Shown: piece after piece, positions 24,252-32,899 of the stretch
Layout of the letters: each line of letters begins with the position of its first letter
Numbering within the stretch: position 1 is the first letter of the stretch
NCBI GenBank assembly: GCA_947481635.1
Contig: CANKHJ010000027.1
Span: forward strand, 1 to 35,285
Reading direction: 5' to 3'
DNA: 35,285 bases
Source of the DNA: Bradyrhizobiaceae bacterium
GTDB lineage: Bacteria > Pseudomonadota > Alphaproteobacteria > Rhizobiales > Xanthobacteraceae
The notes under the pieces: generated by a model
The model's input: the letters and a program-made list of their open reading frames with translations, nothing else
The model's database searches: none
Told to the model about the DNA's origin: nothing
Position numbers and translations under genes: made by a program

Positions 24252-25262
24252 ATGTTTAACGCACGCATATGCGCGCGCTCGTTTTTGGGCGCGGCGTTGT
24301 TGATTGGATCCTTCGCGGCGGCGCCTGCGGTCGCTGCGTGGGAACCGACACGGCCGGTCGAATTCATCATTCCGGCCGGCACCGGTGGCGGCGCCGACAT
24401 CATGGCGCGCACCATCCAGGGCATCGTCACCAAGCATAATCTGATGAAGCAGCCGATGGTCGTCATCAACAAGGCTGGCGGCGCGGGCGGCGAGGGCTTC
24501 CTCGACGTCAAGAATTCCCGCAACAATCCCCACAAGATCGTCATCACGCTGTCGAACCTGTTCACCACGCCGCTCGCGACTGGCATTCCCTTCAGCTACA
24601 AGGATCTGACCCCGGTTGCGATGCTCGCGCTCGACGAGTTCATCCTGTGGGTCAACGCGTCCTCGCCGCACAAGACCGTGAAGGACTTCCTCGCCGCCGC
24701 GAAGGCCGCGAACGGCACCTTCAAGATGGGAGGCACCGGCTCGAAGCAGGAAGACCAGATCATCACCGAGGCGATCCAGAAGAGCAGCGGCGCCAAGTTC
24801 ATCTACATCCCGCAATCGGGCGGCGGTGCGGTGGCTGTGCAACTGGTCGGCGGCCACATCGACTCCACCGTCAATAATCCGAACGAGGCGGTGTCGCATT
24901 GGCGCGGCGGCAGTGTGCGTCCGCTCTGCGTGTTCGATTCCAAGCCGCTCCCCTACGACGAGAAGATCGCCGGCGATCTGGGCTGGAACAGCGTCCCGAC
25001 CTGTAAGTCGCAAGGGCTCGACACCGAATATCTGATGCTGCGCGGCATCTTCATGAGCCCCGGTGCGACCAAGGATCAGGTCGAATATTACATCGAGCTG
25101 TTCAAGAAGGTTCGCGCGACGCCGGAATGGGCCGACCTGATGAAGAGCGGCGCATTCAATCAGACCTTCATGGTCGGCGATGAATACGCCAAGTGGGTCG
25201 CCGTCGAAGAAAAGCGCCATCAAGACCTGATGAAGGACGCCGGCTTCCTCGCCTCACAATAA
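24252..25262 (+). CDS. tctC: Tripartite tricarboxylate transporter substrate-binding protein (Bug/TctC family)
   Basis: The 336-residue periplasmic binding protein has a signal peptide (MFNARICARSFLGAALLIGS..., cleavage after about residue 28 at AVA-A) followed by mature WEPTRPVEFIIPAGTGGGADIMAR, the Bug-family N-terminus. The glycine-rich loop, normally binding a carboxylate of the ligand, is GTGGGAD here. TctC/Bug proteins capture small carboxylates and hand them to the TctAB membrane complex. The neighbours TctB and TctA complete the system. Upstream lie the paired palindromes and, at 24240-24246, GGAGAA as ribosome binding site. The ligand is unknown; position next to oxalate genes makes a dicarboxylate such as oxalate worth testing. 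Confidence 0.9.
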   Translation: MFNARICARSFLGAALLIGSFAAAPAVAAWEPTRPVEFIIPAGTGGGADIMARTIQGIVTKHNLMKQPMVVINKAGGAGGEGFLDVKNSRNNPHKIVITLSNLFTTPLATGIPFSYKDLTPVAMLALDEFILWVNASSPHKTVKDFLAAAKAANGTFKMGGTGSKQEDQIITEAIQKSSGAKFIYIPQSGGGAVAVQLVGGHIDSTVNNPNEAVSHWRGGSVRPLCVFDSKPLPYDEKIAGDLGWNSVPTCKSQGLDTEYLMLRGIFMSPGATKDQVEYYIELFKKVRATPEWADLMKSGAFNQTFMVGDEYAKWVAVEEKRHQDLMKDAGFLASQ

Positions 25263-25276
25263 GCGAAGGTCTAGCG

Positions 25277-25302
25277 CGCCGGCGGCGCACTCCGCCGGCG
25301 CA
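25277..25302 (+). terminator. Strong intercistronic hairpin after the binding-protein gene
   Basis: A perfect 10-bp GC stem (GCGCCGGCGG at 25277-25286 with its complement at 25293-25302) and a 6-base loop lie 15 bases after the stop. It has only a weak T-rich tail, so it more likely causes partial termination or protects the 3' end of the binding-protein mRNA, giving more binding protein than membrane subunits. Confidence 0.6.
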
Positions 25303-25353
25303 GTCCTTTGGTTTCAAGTCGTCCGTTCAAGTCCTGATTTCGTGAGCAATCCA

Positions 25354-25854
25354 ATGTCCGACCATGCAAGCGGCGGCGACGCCGGGCCATCACACCGTGT
25401 TGTTGAACTGGGCGTCGCCGCCGTCATGGCGGCGCTCGGTGTGGTCGTCATCATCGGTGCCATGCGCGCCGGCATCGGCTGGGGCGCGGAAGGGCCGAAG
25501 GCCGGCTTCCTGCCGTTCTATTTTGGGCTCTTCATCCTCGGTGCGAGCCTGATCAACTTTATCCAGGCCTGGTTCGATCCAGGCCGCAAGTTGTTCGCGG
25601 ACTGGTCGCAACTCCGCCAGGTGATGTCGGTGGTGATTCCAACCACGGTCTATGTCGCGATCATTCCCTGGCTCGGCATATACGTCTCGTCGTTCCTGCT
25701 GATCGCGGTGTTCATGCGCTGGCTCGGTCAATATGGCTGGCGGATGGTGGCATTGCTGTCGGTCGCAGTGCCGGTCCTCGCCTTCGTCGTGTTCGAGCGC
25801 TGGTTCATGGTGCCGTTGCCGAAGGGCTTCCTCGAAGAATTGCTCGGCTACTGA
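25354..25854 (+). CDS. tctB: TctB-family small membrane subunit of tripartite tricarboxylate transporter
   Basis: The 166-residue protein has four hydrophobic segments (around VVELGVAAVMAALGVVVIIG, AGFLPFYFGLFILGASLINF, VIPTTVYVAIIPWLGIYVSS and MVALLSVAVPVLAFVVF), the layout of TctB. The GWGAEGPKAGFLPFYFG stretch is typical. It pairs with TctA in the inner membrane. The start is taken at ATG 25354; an in-frame GTG at 25342 would add four residues, and neither has a clear ribosome binding site. It lies between the binding protein and TctA in the usual C-B-A order. Confidence 0.88.
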   Translation: MSDHASGGDAGPSHRVVELGVAAVMAALGVVVIIGAMRAGIGWGAEGPKAGFLPFYFGLFILGASLINFIQAWFDPGRKLFADWSQLRQVMSVVIPTTVYVAIIPWLGIYVSSFLLIAVFMRWLGQYGWRMVALLSVAVPVLAFVVFERWFMVPLPKGFLEELLGY

Positions 25855-25936
25855 GGCTCAGTCTCGGATTTCCGGGATGCTGAAAACAAACAAGATACGG
25901 GAGGCCGGCTGAGTAGCGCCGGCATGCGGGATAGAC

Positions 25937-27439
25937 ATGGAAGAAATCGGCAATCTCTTCACCGGCTTTGCAACCGTCCTTCGGCCCTTCAACATCATGG
26001 TGATGGTTCTGGGCATCGTGCTGGGCGTCGTCATCGGCGTGCTGCCGGGTCTCGGCGGCGCCAATGGCGTCGCGATCCTGCTGCCGCTGACCTTCTCGAT
26101 GTCGCCGACCTCCGCGATCATCATGCTCTCCTGCATCTACTGGGGCGCGCTGTTCGGCGGCGCGATCACCTCGATCCTGTTCAACATTCCGGGTGAGCCG
26201 TGGTCGGTCGCGACCACCTTCGACGGTCATCCGATGGCGCAGCAGGGGAAGGCCGGCGAGGCGCTGACCGCGGCTTTCACCTCGTCCTTCGTCGGCGCCC
26301 TCTTCGCGGTTGTCGTGATTACCTTGATCGCGCCGCTGGTCGCCAAGTTCGCGCTGCAATTCGGCCCGGCCGAGAAATTCGCCGTGTATTTCCTGGCGTT
26401 TTGCAGCTTCGTCGGCATGAGCAAGGAGCCGCCGTCAAAAACCGTCGCCGCCATGATGATCGGTTTTGCGCTGGCCTCGGTCGGCCTCGATTCGATGACC
26501 GGGCAGCTGCGCCTGACCTTCGGCATCGAGACGCTGCTCACCGGCTTCGACTTCCTGATCGCGGTGATCGGCCTGTTCGGCATCGGCGAGATTCTTCTCA
26601 CCATGGAAGAGGGCCTCAGCTTCAAGGGCAAATCCGCCAAGATCAACGCGCGCGTCGTCTGGGAAACCTGGAAGGAATTGCCGCGCTATTGGGTGACGTC
26701 GCTGCGCTCCTGCATCATCGGCTGCTGGATGGGCGTCACGCCGGCCGGCGCCACACCCGCGTCCTTCATGAGCTATGGCATCGCCAAGCGCCTGTCGAAA
26801 CGCGGCCGTAATTTCGGCAATGGCGAGATCGAGGGCGTCGTGGCGCCGGAGACCGCGGCGCATGCCGCGGGCACATCTGCGCTGCTGCCGATGCTTGCGC
26901 TCGGCGTACCTGGTTCGCCGACCGCCGCGGTGCTGCTTGGCGGCCTGCTGATCTGGGGCCTTCAGCCCGGCCCGATGCTGTTCGTCGAGCAGAAGGACTT
27001 CGTCTGGGGCCTGATCGCCAGCATGTATCTCGGCAACATTGTCGGCCTGATCATCGTGCTCACCACGGTGCCGCTGCTGGCCGCGATCCTGCGCATCCCG
27101 TTCAGCATCATCGCGCCGATCATCCTCGTGCTATGCGCGATCGGCGCCTACACCGTGCACAACTCGACCTTCGACGTCGTGATGATGCTGGTATTCGGCG
27201 TGGTCGGCTACCTGCTGAAGAAATGCAATTATCCACTCGCGCCCTTGGTGCTGGCGATCGTGCTCGGCGACAAGGCCGAGGAGGCATTCCGCCAATCGCT
27301 GCTCGCGTCACAGGGCAGTCTGGGGATTTTCTGGTCCAACGGCCTGGTCGGCACGATCATGGCGCTTGGCCTGATCGCGCTGTTCTGGACCGCCATTCAG
27401 ACCGGATGGACTCGCCTGGCGGCTAAACCCGCTGTTTGA
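25937..27439 (+). CDS. tctA: TctA-family large membrane subunit of tripartite tricarboxylate transporter
   Basis: The 500-residue integral membrane protein has about 10-12 hydrophobic helices. The TctA signatures are GVLPGLGGANGVAILLPLTF near residue 35, 'GVTPAGATPASFMSYGIAKR' and GVVAPETAAHAAGTSALLP near residues 270-315, and LGVPGSPTAAVLLGGLLIWG. It is the solute-translocating subunit, driven by an ion gradient and fed by the periplasmic binding protein. Length (about 500) matches the family. It follows TctB by 82 bases. The GntR-family regulator gene begins 76 bases after its stop on the same strand, so read-through into the oxalate genes is possible. Confidence 0.95.
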   Translation: MEEIGNLFTGFATVLRPFNIMVMVLGIVLGVVIGVLPGLGGANGVAILLPLTFSMSPTSAIIMLSCIYWGALFGGAITSILFNIPGEPWSVATTFDGHPMAQQGKAGEALTAAFTSSFVGALFAVVVITLIAPLVAKFALQFGPAEKFAVYFLAFCSFVGMSKEPPSKTVAAMMIGFALASVGLDSMTGQLRLTFGIETLLTGFDFLIAVIGLFGIGEILLTMEEGLSFKGKSAKINARVVWETWKELPRYWVTSLRSCIIGCWMGVTPAGATPASFMSYGIAKRLSKRGRNFGNGEIEGVVAPETAAHAAGTSALLPMLALGVPGSPTAAVLLGGLLIWGLQPGPMLFVEQKDFVWGLIASMYLGNIVGLIIVLTTVPLLAAILRIPFSIIAPIILVLCAIGAYTVHNSTFDVVMMLVFGVVGYLLKKCNYPLAPLVLAIVLGDKAEEAFRQSLLASQGSLGIFWSNGLVGTIMALGLIALFWTAIQTGWTRLAAKPAV

Positions 27440-27450
27440 TGCCAAAAATC

Positions 27451-27479
27451 TTGTCAGGCCCTGATATATTGTATAACAG
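27451..27479 (+). promoter_or_regulatory. Candidate promoter and FCD-type operator upstream of the GntR gene
   Basis: TTGTCA (27451-27456) and TATAAC (27472-27477) form an imperfect promoter with a 15-base spacer. Overlapping it is CTGATATAT then TGTATAACAG (27461-27479). The left half repeats the first nine bases of the operator palindrome at 24143. The right part, TTGTATAACAG (27469-27479), fits the FadR/FCD consensus TNGTNNNACNA except at the last base. Autoregulation by the adjacent gene is the simplest reading. Confidence 0.45.
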
Positions 27480-27515
27480 CATAATCCGTCACGTCATTCA
27501 CTCAGTGTGCGTTCC

Positions 27516-28229
27516 ATGAATGCCCATCCCCGGATTCCGGCGACGGTCACGCGCGTGGCGGTCCCTCCTCTCGAAGACACGTCGACCTTCGCCGACCGCG
27601 CCTATGCGGCGCTCAAGGGCGTGATCCTCTCACTCGACATCTACGGACAGCCACACGATGTGCGGCTCGACGAGCGCCAGCTCGCGCAGGACCTCGGCAT
27701 CAGCCGCACGCCGGTACGTGAGGCGATGGTGCAGCTCGAGCGCGAAGGCTTCGTCCGCGCCGTGCCGCGGCGCGGCATCTATGTGGTGCGCAAGAGCAAG
27801 CGCGAGGTAATCGAGATGATTACCGCCTGGGCCGCGCTCGAGAGCATGGCCGCGCGTTTGATCACCCAAAGTGCCGAGGACAACGACATCGGCTCATTGC
27901 GCCAGATGTTCACGACCTTCGAGAATGGTGAGCTGCATGCGCGGCTCGACGAATATTCCGAGGTGAATATCGAATTTCATCAGGCGATCATCCGCATGAG
28001 CGGCAATGCCGTGCTGATCGATCTTGCGGAAAACCTGTTCACCCATATGCGGATGATCCGGCGCCGGACCATCGGCGAGAAGGATCGCGCGATCCGCTCG
28101 ATCCACGATCATTTGACCATCATCGAGGCGCTTGAAGCACGCGACACCGAACGCGCCGAGCGGCTGGTGCGCGAGCATGCGCTCGGCCTTGCCGAGCACG
28201 TCGCGACCTACGCCACGTACCTGGACTGA
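27516..28229 (+). CDS. GntR-family transcriptional regulator, FCD (FadR-like) subfamily
   Basis: The 237-residue regulator has a winged helix-turn-helix at about residues 25-92 ([35 protein letters not shown]) and an FCD ligand-binding domain. The metal-site residues are Asn151/His155 (NIEFHQAII), His199 (SIHDHLTII) and His221 (LVREHALGL); Asn replaces the more usual Asp at the first position. FCD regulators usually sense small carboxylates and are released from DNA by them. An ATG at 27516 is chosen; a GTG at 27507 would add three residues. It starts the set gntR-oxc-frc, so it is a natural candidate for control of these genes and of the transporter. Confidence 0.93.
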   Translation: MNAHPRIPATVTRVAVPPLEDTSTFADRAYAALKGVILSLDIYGQPHDVRLDERQLAQDLGISRTPVREAMVQLEREGFVRAVPRRGIYVVRKSKREVIEMITAWAALESMAARLITQSAEDNDIGSLRQMFTTFENGELHARLDEYSEVNIEFHQAIIRMSGNAVLIDLAENLFTHMRMIRRRTIGEKDRAIRSIHDHLTIIEALEARDTERAERLVREHALGLAEHVATYATYLD

Positions 28230-28272
28230 TCCGGGCCGGTACGCCCAGCAGGCAAAGAATAAGGAGAGCGTC

Positions 28273-30003
28273 ATGGCTGACGCAGCAGTGAAGCAAGGCC
28301 CCGCGGCCGAGGTGGAGCAGGAGCTGACGGATGGCTTTCATCTTGTCATCGATGCGCTCAAGCTCAACGGCGTCGAGACGATCTACGGCGTGCCCGGCAT
28401 CCCGATCACGGATTTCGGCCGCATGGCGCAGGCGGAGGGCATCCGCGTCATCTCGTTCAGGCACGAACAGAATGCAGGCTACGCGGCATCGATCGCCGGC
28501 TTCCTGACCAAGAAGCCCGGTGTCTGCCTGACGGTTTCGGCGCCCGGCTTCCTCAACGGCCTCACCGCGCTGGCCCATGCGACCACCAACTGTTTCCCGA
28601 TGATCCTGATCTCGGGCTCGTCCGAGCGCGAGGTCGTCGACCTGCAGCAGGGCGATTATGAAGAGATGGACCAGCTCGCCATCGCCAAGCCGCTCTGCAA
28701 GGCGGCGTTCCGCGTGCTGCATGCCGCCGACATTGGCATCGCCGTGGCGCGCGCGATCCGCGCGGCGGTGTCGGGGCGTCCGGGTGGCGTCTATCTCGAT
28801 CTGCCGGCGAAGCTGTTTGGCCAGGTGATGGATGCGACGGCTGGAAAGAAGTCGCTGGTCAAAGTGATCGACGCGGCGCCGGCGCAGCTTCCGGCACCCG
28901 ATGCAATCAAACGTGCGCTCGACGTGTTGAAGGGCGCCAAGCGCCCGCTGATTATCCTCGGCAAGGGCGCGGCCTATGCGCAGGCCGACGATGCGATCCG
29001 CAGCTTCGTCGAGAAGAGCGGCGTGCCGTTCCTGCCGATGAGCATGGGTAAGGGCCTGCTGCCCGATACGCATCCTCAATGTGCGGGCGCGGCGCGTTCG
29101 ACCGTGTTGGCGCAGTCCGACGTCGTCATGCTGATCGGCGCCCGCCTTAACTGGCTGCTCTCGCACGGCAAGGGCAAGACCTGGGGCGCCGAGCCGAAGA
29201 AATTCATCCAGATCGACATCGAGCCGAAGGAAATGGACTCCAACGTCGAGATCGTGGCGCCGGTGGTCGGCGACATCGGCTCGTGCGTCAATGCCATGCT
29301 CGCGGCGATGGGCACCTGGCCAGCGGCGCCGGCGGACTGGATGAAGACGGTGACCACGAAGCGCGACGAGAACGTCGCCAAGATGGCGCCGCGCCTGATG
29401 AACAACAACGTGCCGATGGACTATCACGGTGCGCTTGGCGTTCTCCGTACCATCGTCAAGGAGCGGCCTGACGCCATTCTCGTGAACGAAGGCGCCAACA
29501 CGCTCGACCTCGCACGCGGCATCATCGACATGTATCAGCCGCGCAAGCGTATCGATGTCGGCACCTGGGGCATCATGGGGATCGGCATGGGCTATTCGAT
29601 TGCGGCCGCGATCGAGACCGGCAAGCCGGTGCTCGCGATCGAAGGCGATTCGGCGTTCGGCTTTTCCGGCATGGAGGTCGAGACGATCTGCCGCTACAAG
29701 CTGCCGGTCTGCATCGTCGTCTTCAACAACGACGGCATCTATCGCGGCACCGACGTCAATTCCGTGAGTTCCGACCCGGCGCCGACCGTGTTCGTCAAGG
29801 GGGCGCGTTACGACAAGATGATGGAGGCCTTCGGCGGCGTCGGCGTCAATGCGACGTCCCCGGACGAGCTCAAACGCGCCGTGAACGAGGCGATGGATTC
29901 AGGCAAGCCGACGCTCATCAACGCCGTGCTCGATCCGGCGGCCGGTAGCGAGAGCGGCCGCATCGGCAACCTCAATCCGCAAAGCGTGCTTCGCAAGAAA
30001 TGA
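28273..30003 (+). CDS. oxc: Oxalyl-CoA decarboxylase
   Basis: The 576-residue thiamine-diphosphate enzyme converts oxalyl-CoA to formyl-CoA and CO2. It is collinear with Oxalobacter formigenes Oxc (568 residues), including 'ELTDGFH', 'VPGIPITD', [16 protein letters not shown] with catalytic Glu65, '[20 protein letters not shown]', '[21 protein letters not shown]', and the ThDP motif GDSAFGFSG (458-466) to NN (485-486). AAGGAGAG stands just before the ATG at 28273. It follows the GntR gene by 43 bases and precedes frc by 58. It is cytoplasmic. Together with Frc it forms the CoA cycle of oxalate breakdown. Confidence 0.97.
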   Translation: MADAAVKQGPAAEVEQELTDGFHLVIDALKLNGVETIYGVPGIPITDFGRMAQAEGIRVISFRHEQNAGYAASIAGFLTKKPGVCLTVSAPGFLNGLTALAHATTNCFPMILISGSSEREVVDLQQGDYEEMDQLAIAKPLCKAAFRVLHAADIGIAVARAIRAAVSGRPGGVYLDLPAKLFGQVMDATAGKKSLVKVIDAAPAQLPAPDAIKRALDVLKGAKRPLIILGKGAAYAQADDAIRSFVEKSGVPFLPMSMGKGLLPDTHPQCAGAARSTVLAQSDVVMLIGARLNWLLSHGKGKTWGAEPKKFIQIDIEPKEMDSNVEIVAPVVGDIGSCVNAMLAAMGTWPAAPADWMKTVTTKRDENVAKMAPRLMNNNVPMDYHGALGVLRTIVKERPDAILVNEGANTLDLARGIIDMYQPRKRIDVGTWGIMGIGMGYSIAAAIETGKPVLAIEGDSAFGFSGMEVETICRYKLPVCIVVFNNDGIYRGTDVNSVSSDPAPTVFVKGARYDKMMEAFGGVGVNATSPDELKRAVNEAMDSGKPTLINAVLDPAAGSESGRIGNLNPQSVLRKK

Positions 30004-30061
30004 CGCAGTGACGACCGGTCTGCCCGAGCAGGCATGACTTTTAAGAGACAGGGGACGTAGG

Positions 30062-31756
30062 ATGGCAAAGCGCACGAAGAAGAAGGCGGTCACCAAGGCC
30101 AAAGCGAAGCGTGCCGTGAAATCGGCCGCGAAGACTGTGAAGAAGGGCGTGAAGAAAGTCGCGCGCAAGGCAAAGAAAGCGGTCAAGGCTGTCAAATCTG
30201 CTGCTAAATCTTCCACGACGTCGCGCAGCACTTCTGAACAGCGCCGTCTTGCAGCCGCGGAACGGCGTGCGGACCGTGCCAAGCGCCGCGCCGATCGCGC
30301 CAAGGCGCGGGCCAAAGCCACGACCTCGCATTCCGCGAAGCCGCGTCGTAGCGCGACCAGTGGATTGTCGCGCGCCGTCGCGGGTGCCGCATCGGGCGTC
30401 GCCGCGCGCATCCGCAAACTGGTCAAGGGCAGCGACGCGCCACAGATGTCGGATGCGCCATGGGGGCAGGCCGGCAAGGCGCTCGATGGCGTGAAGATCC
30501 TCGACTTCACCCATGTGCAGTCGGGCCCGACCTGCACCCAGTTGCTCGCCTGGTTCGGCGCCGACGTGATCAAGATCGAGCGCCCCGGCGTCGGCGACAT
30601 CACGCGCGGCCAGCTTCGCGATAAGCCCGGCGTCGACAGCCTCTATTTCACGATGCTGAACCACAACAAGCGTTCGATCACCATCGACTCCAAGAATGCC
30701 AAGGGCAAGGAGATCATCGAACGGTTGATCAAGCATTGCGATGTGCTGGTCGAGAATTTCGCGCCCGGCGCGCTCGATCGCATGGGCTTCACCTGGGCTC
30801 ATATCCACAAACTGAACCCGCGCATGATCGTTGCGTCGGTGAAGGGCTTCGGCCCCGGCCCCTATGAGGACTGCAAGGTCTACGAGAACGTCGCGCAATG
30901 CACCGGTGGCTCGGCTTCGACCACCGGCTTCCGCGACGGTCCGCCGCTGGTCACCGGCGCGCAGATCGGCGACTCGGGCACCGGCCTGCATCTCGCGCTT
31001 GGCATCACGGCGGCGCTCTATCAGCGCAATCGCACCGGCCGCGGCCAGCGGGTGCTCTGCGCGATGCAGGACGGCGTGCTCAACCTGGCGCGCGTCAAGC
31101 TGCGCGACCAGCAGCGTCTGGCGCACGGTGCGTTGTCGGAATACAGCCAGTTCGGCCAGGGCATTCCGTTCGGTGATGCGGTGCCGCGCGCCGGCAACGA
31201 TTCCGGCGGTGGTCAGCCGGGTCGCATCCTGAAATGCAAGGGCTGGGAGACCGACCCGAACGCCTACATCTATTTCATCACCCAGGCGCCGGTTTGGGAG
31301 AAGATCTGCGATCTCATCGGCAAGCCGGAATGGAAGACCGAAGCCGATTACGCCACGCCGAAGGCGCGGCTGCCGCGGCTCGAATTCATCTTCGAGACCA
31401 TCGAGCAATGGACCATGACCAAGACCAAGTTCGAGGCCATGGAAATCCTCAACCAGGATGACATCCCGTGCGGGCCGATCCTGTCGATGAAGGAGCTCGC
31501 CGAGGACCAGTCGCTGCGCAAGACCGGTACTGTGGTCGAGGTTGAGCATCCGACCCGCGGCGCGTATCTCACCGTCGGCAATCCGATCAAGATGTCGGAC
31601 TCGCTCACCGAGGTGGAGCGCTCGCCGCTGCTCGGCGAACACACCGAGGAGATCCTGACCGAAGTGCTCGGCTATTCGGCCGACGAGGTGACGGAGATCA
31701 AGGGCTCAGGCGCGATCACCGCGCCGGAAAAGGGCGCCCGCGCCGAAGCGGCGTAG
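30062..31756 (+). CDS. frc: Formyl-CoA:oxalate CoA-transferase with a histone-H1-like basic N-terminal extension
   Basis: The 564-residue product has two parts. From about residue 139 ([20 protein letters not shown]) to the end it is a complete class III CoA-transferase collinear with Frc of Oxalobacter and E. coli, with catalytic Asp304 in AQIGDSGTG (Asp169 in canonical numbering), [11 protein letters not shown], and the GGGQPG loop. It moves CoA from formyl-CoA to oxalate, releasing formate. Residues 1-138 are extra: 22 of the first 50 are Lys or Arg with no acidic residue, in KKxxxK/AK patterns like bacterial histone-H1-like tails, then an Arg/Ala/Lys helix ([19 protein letters not shown]). 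Frc is normally about 420-430 residues. The start at 30062 has AGGGGAC upstream; an internal ATG at 30446 could give the ordinary enzyme but lacks a clear ribosome binding site. Confidence 0.93.
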   Translation: MAKRTKKKAVTKAKAKRAVKSAAKTVKKGVKKVARKAKKAVKAVKSAAKSSTTSRSTSEQRRLAAAERRADRAKRRADRAKARAKATTSHSAKPRRSATSGLSRAVAGAASGVAARIRKLVKGSDAPQMSDAPWGQAGKALDGVKILDFTHVQSGPTCTQLLAWFGADVIKIERPGVGDITRGQLRDKPGVDSLYFTMLNHNKRSITIDSKNAKGKEIIERLIKHCDVLVENFAPGALDRMGFTWAHIHKLNPRMIVASVKGFGPGPYEDCKVYENVAQCTGGSASTTGFRDGPPLVTGAQIGDSGTGLHLALGITAALYQRNRTGRGQRVLCAMQDGVLNLARVKLRDQQRLAHGALSEYSQFGQGIPFGDAVPRAGNDSGGGQPGRILKCKGWETDPNAYIYFITQAPVWEKICDLIGKPEWKTEADYATPKARLPRLEFIFETIEQWTMTKTKFEAMEILNQDDIPCGPILSMKELAEDQSLRKTGTVVEVEHPTRGAYLTVGNPIKMSDSLTEVERSPLLGEHTEEILTEVLGYSADEVTEIKGSGAITAPEKGARAEAA

Positions 31757-31772
31757 AACGATCGGTAGTGGT

Positions 31773-31857
31773 CGTCCCCGCGAAGGCGGGGACCCAGTAC
31801 TCCGTGTCCTCTCGATAGGTCTCGGCGTACTGGATGCCCGCCTTCGTGGGCATGACG
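31773..31857. repeat. Dispersed palindromic repeat (CGTCCCCGCGAAGGCGGGG type)
   Basis: The left arm (31773-31800) starts CGTCCCCGCGAAGGCGGGGA and ends CCAGTAC; the right arm (31827-31857) starts GTACTGG and ends GGGCATGACG, an imperfect complement with a perfect inner pair CCAGTAC/GTACTGG. The loop is 26 bases. This is a common intergenic repeat of Bradyrhizobium and relatives. It fills most of the gap between frc and the hydrolase gene and may attenuate read-through or stabilise the frc mRNA. Confidence 0.8.
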
Positions 31858-31885
31858 AGCGGTGCAATATCAGGCGGGGAAACAC

Positions 31886-32812
31886 ATGCGTATCGTGGTG
31901 CACGGCCAGCAGGCCTTCGGAAAAGCCGTCCTCGAAGCGCTGCTGAAGCGCGGCGAAGACGTCGTCGCGGTTTATGTCGCGCCGGAAAAGCCCGGCCAGA
32001 AACCCGATCCGCTCAAGGAAGCCGCGCTCGCCGCCAAGCTGCCGATCTACCAGCCCGAGTCCTATCGCAAGCCTGAAGTGGTCGAGCAGTTCCGCGCGCT
32101 CAAGCCGGACCTGCAGGTGATGGCCTTCGTCACGCTGTTCGTACCGGAAAATTTCCTTAACGTCCCGACCCACGGCTCGATCCAGTATCATCCCTCGCTG
32201 CTGCCGCTCTATCGCGGCGCGAGCGCGATCAACTGGCCGATCATCAAGGGCGAGACTGAAACTGGCCTGTCGATCTTCTGGCCGGATAACGGCCTCGATA
32301 CCGGCGACATCCTGGTCCAGAAAAAGACCCCGATCAGCGCGACCGACACGCTCGGCACGATCTATTTCGACCGCCTGTTCCCGATGGGCGTCGACGCCAT
32401 GATGGAGGGCGTCGACCTGGTGAAAGCCGGCAAGGCGCCGCGCATCAAGCAGGACCACGACAAGGCGACCTACGAAGGCAAATGCGGTCCCGACAATGCG
32501 CGCATCGACTGGGGCAAGCCGTGGGAGCAGATCGATCGTCTGATCCGCGGCTGCAATCCCGCGCCCGGCGCGTGGGCCAATATCAACGGCGTGAAGCTCA
32601 AGGTGTTCGACGCGAAGCCGTTGCCGGCGAAAGACCCCAAGGGCATTGCGGGCAAGATCGGCGAAGTGGTCGCGATCGACGCCGACAGCTTCACCGTGGT
32701 CTGCGCCGATGGGCGCTTCAAGGTCACCCGGGTGCAAGCCGATGGTCCCAAGGTGGGCGGCGGTGAGTGGGCGACGTCCAACGCTGTCGCCACCGGGACG
32801 CGTTTTTCCTGA
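31886..32812 (+). CDS. 10-Formyltetrahydrofolate hydrolase-like protein (FDH/ALDH1L1 N-domain, Fmt superfamily)
   Basis: The 308-residue protein has the formyltransferase fold. It resembles the N-terminal hydrolase domain of animal 10-formyl-THF dehydrogenase more than Met-tRNA formyltransferase: GSIQYHPSLLP, then 'RGASAINWPIIKG', then IFWPDNGLDTGDILVQK. The catalytic pair is His102 and Asp138 (His106 and Asp142 in ALDH1L1). A C-terminal OB-like domain with PGAWANINGVKLKVFDA follows, as in the animal protein, but the acyl-carrier and aldehyde dehydrogenase parts are absent. It probably hydrolyses 10-formyl-THF or transfers its formyl group. Position between frc and fhs links it to oxalate-derived C1 units. 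GGGGAAA stands 3 bases before the ATG at 31886. Confidence 0.85.
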   Translation: MRIVVHGQQAFGKAVLEALLKRGEDVVAVYVAPEKPGQKPDPLKEAALAAKLPIYQPESYRKPEVVEQFRALKPDLQVMAFVTLFVPENFLNVPTHGSIQYHPSLLPLYRGASAINWPIIKGETETGLSIFWPDNGLDTGDILVQKKTPISATDTLGTIYFDRLFPMGVDAMMEGVDLVKAGKAPRIKQDHDKATYEGKCGPDNARIDWGKPWEQIDRLIRGCNPAPGAWANINGVKLKVFDAKPLPAKDPKGIAGKIGEVVAIDADSFTVVCADGRFKVTRVQADGPKVGGGEWATSNAVATGTRFS

Positions 32813-32899
32813 ACTGAGCGTTTGCCGCGACAATCGTGGCATAACGCGCTATGTCGTCTCGACCTTCCTTCCATTCGTGTTCACTGATGGACCAAGCTC

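Noticed and set aside
28132-28272. Upstream extension of oxc into the gntR gene
   Set aside because: AAGGAGAG at 28261-28268 and the alignment with Oxalobacter Oxc place the start at 28273.
30446-30448. Internal ATG as the true start of frc, which would remove the basic tail
   Set aside because: No convincing ribosome binding site precedes it, while the ATG at 30062 has one and the frame is open throughout; kept as an alternative to test.
30041-31642. Open frame of 533 codons on the minus strand opposite frc
   Set aside because: It mirrors the frc coding frame, including an artificial Phe/Leu-rich end opposite the Lys-rich tail; no motif supports it.
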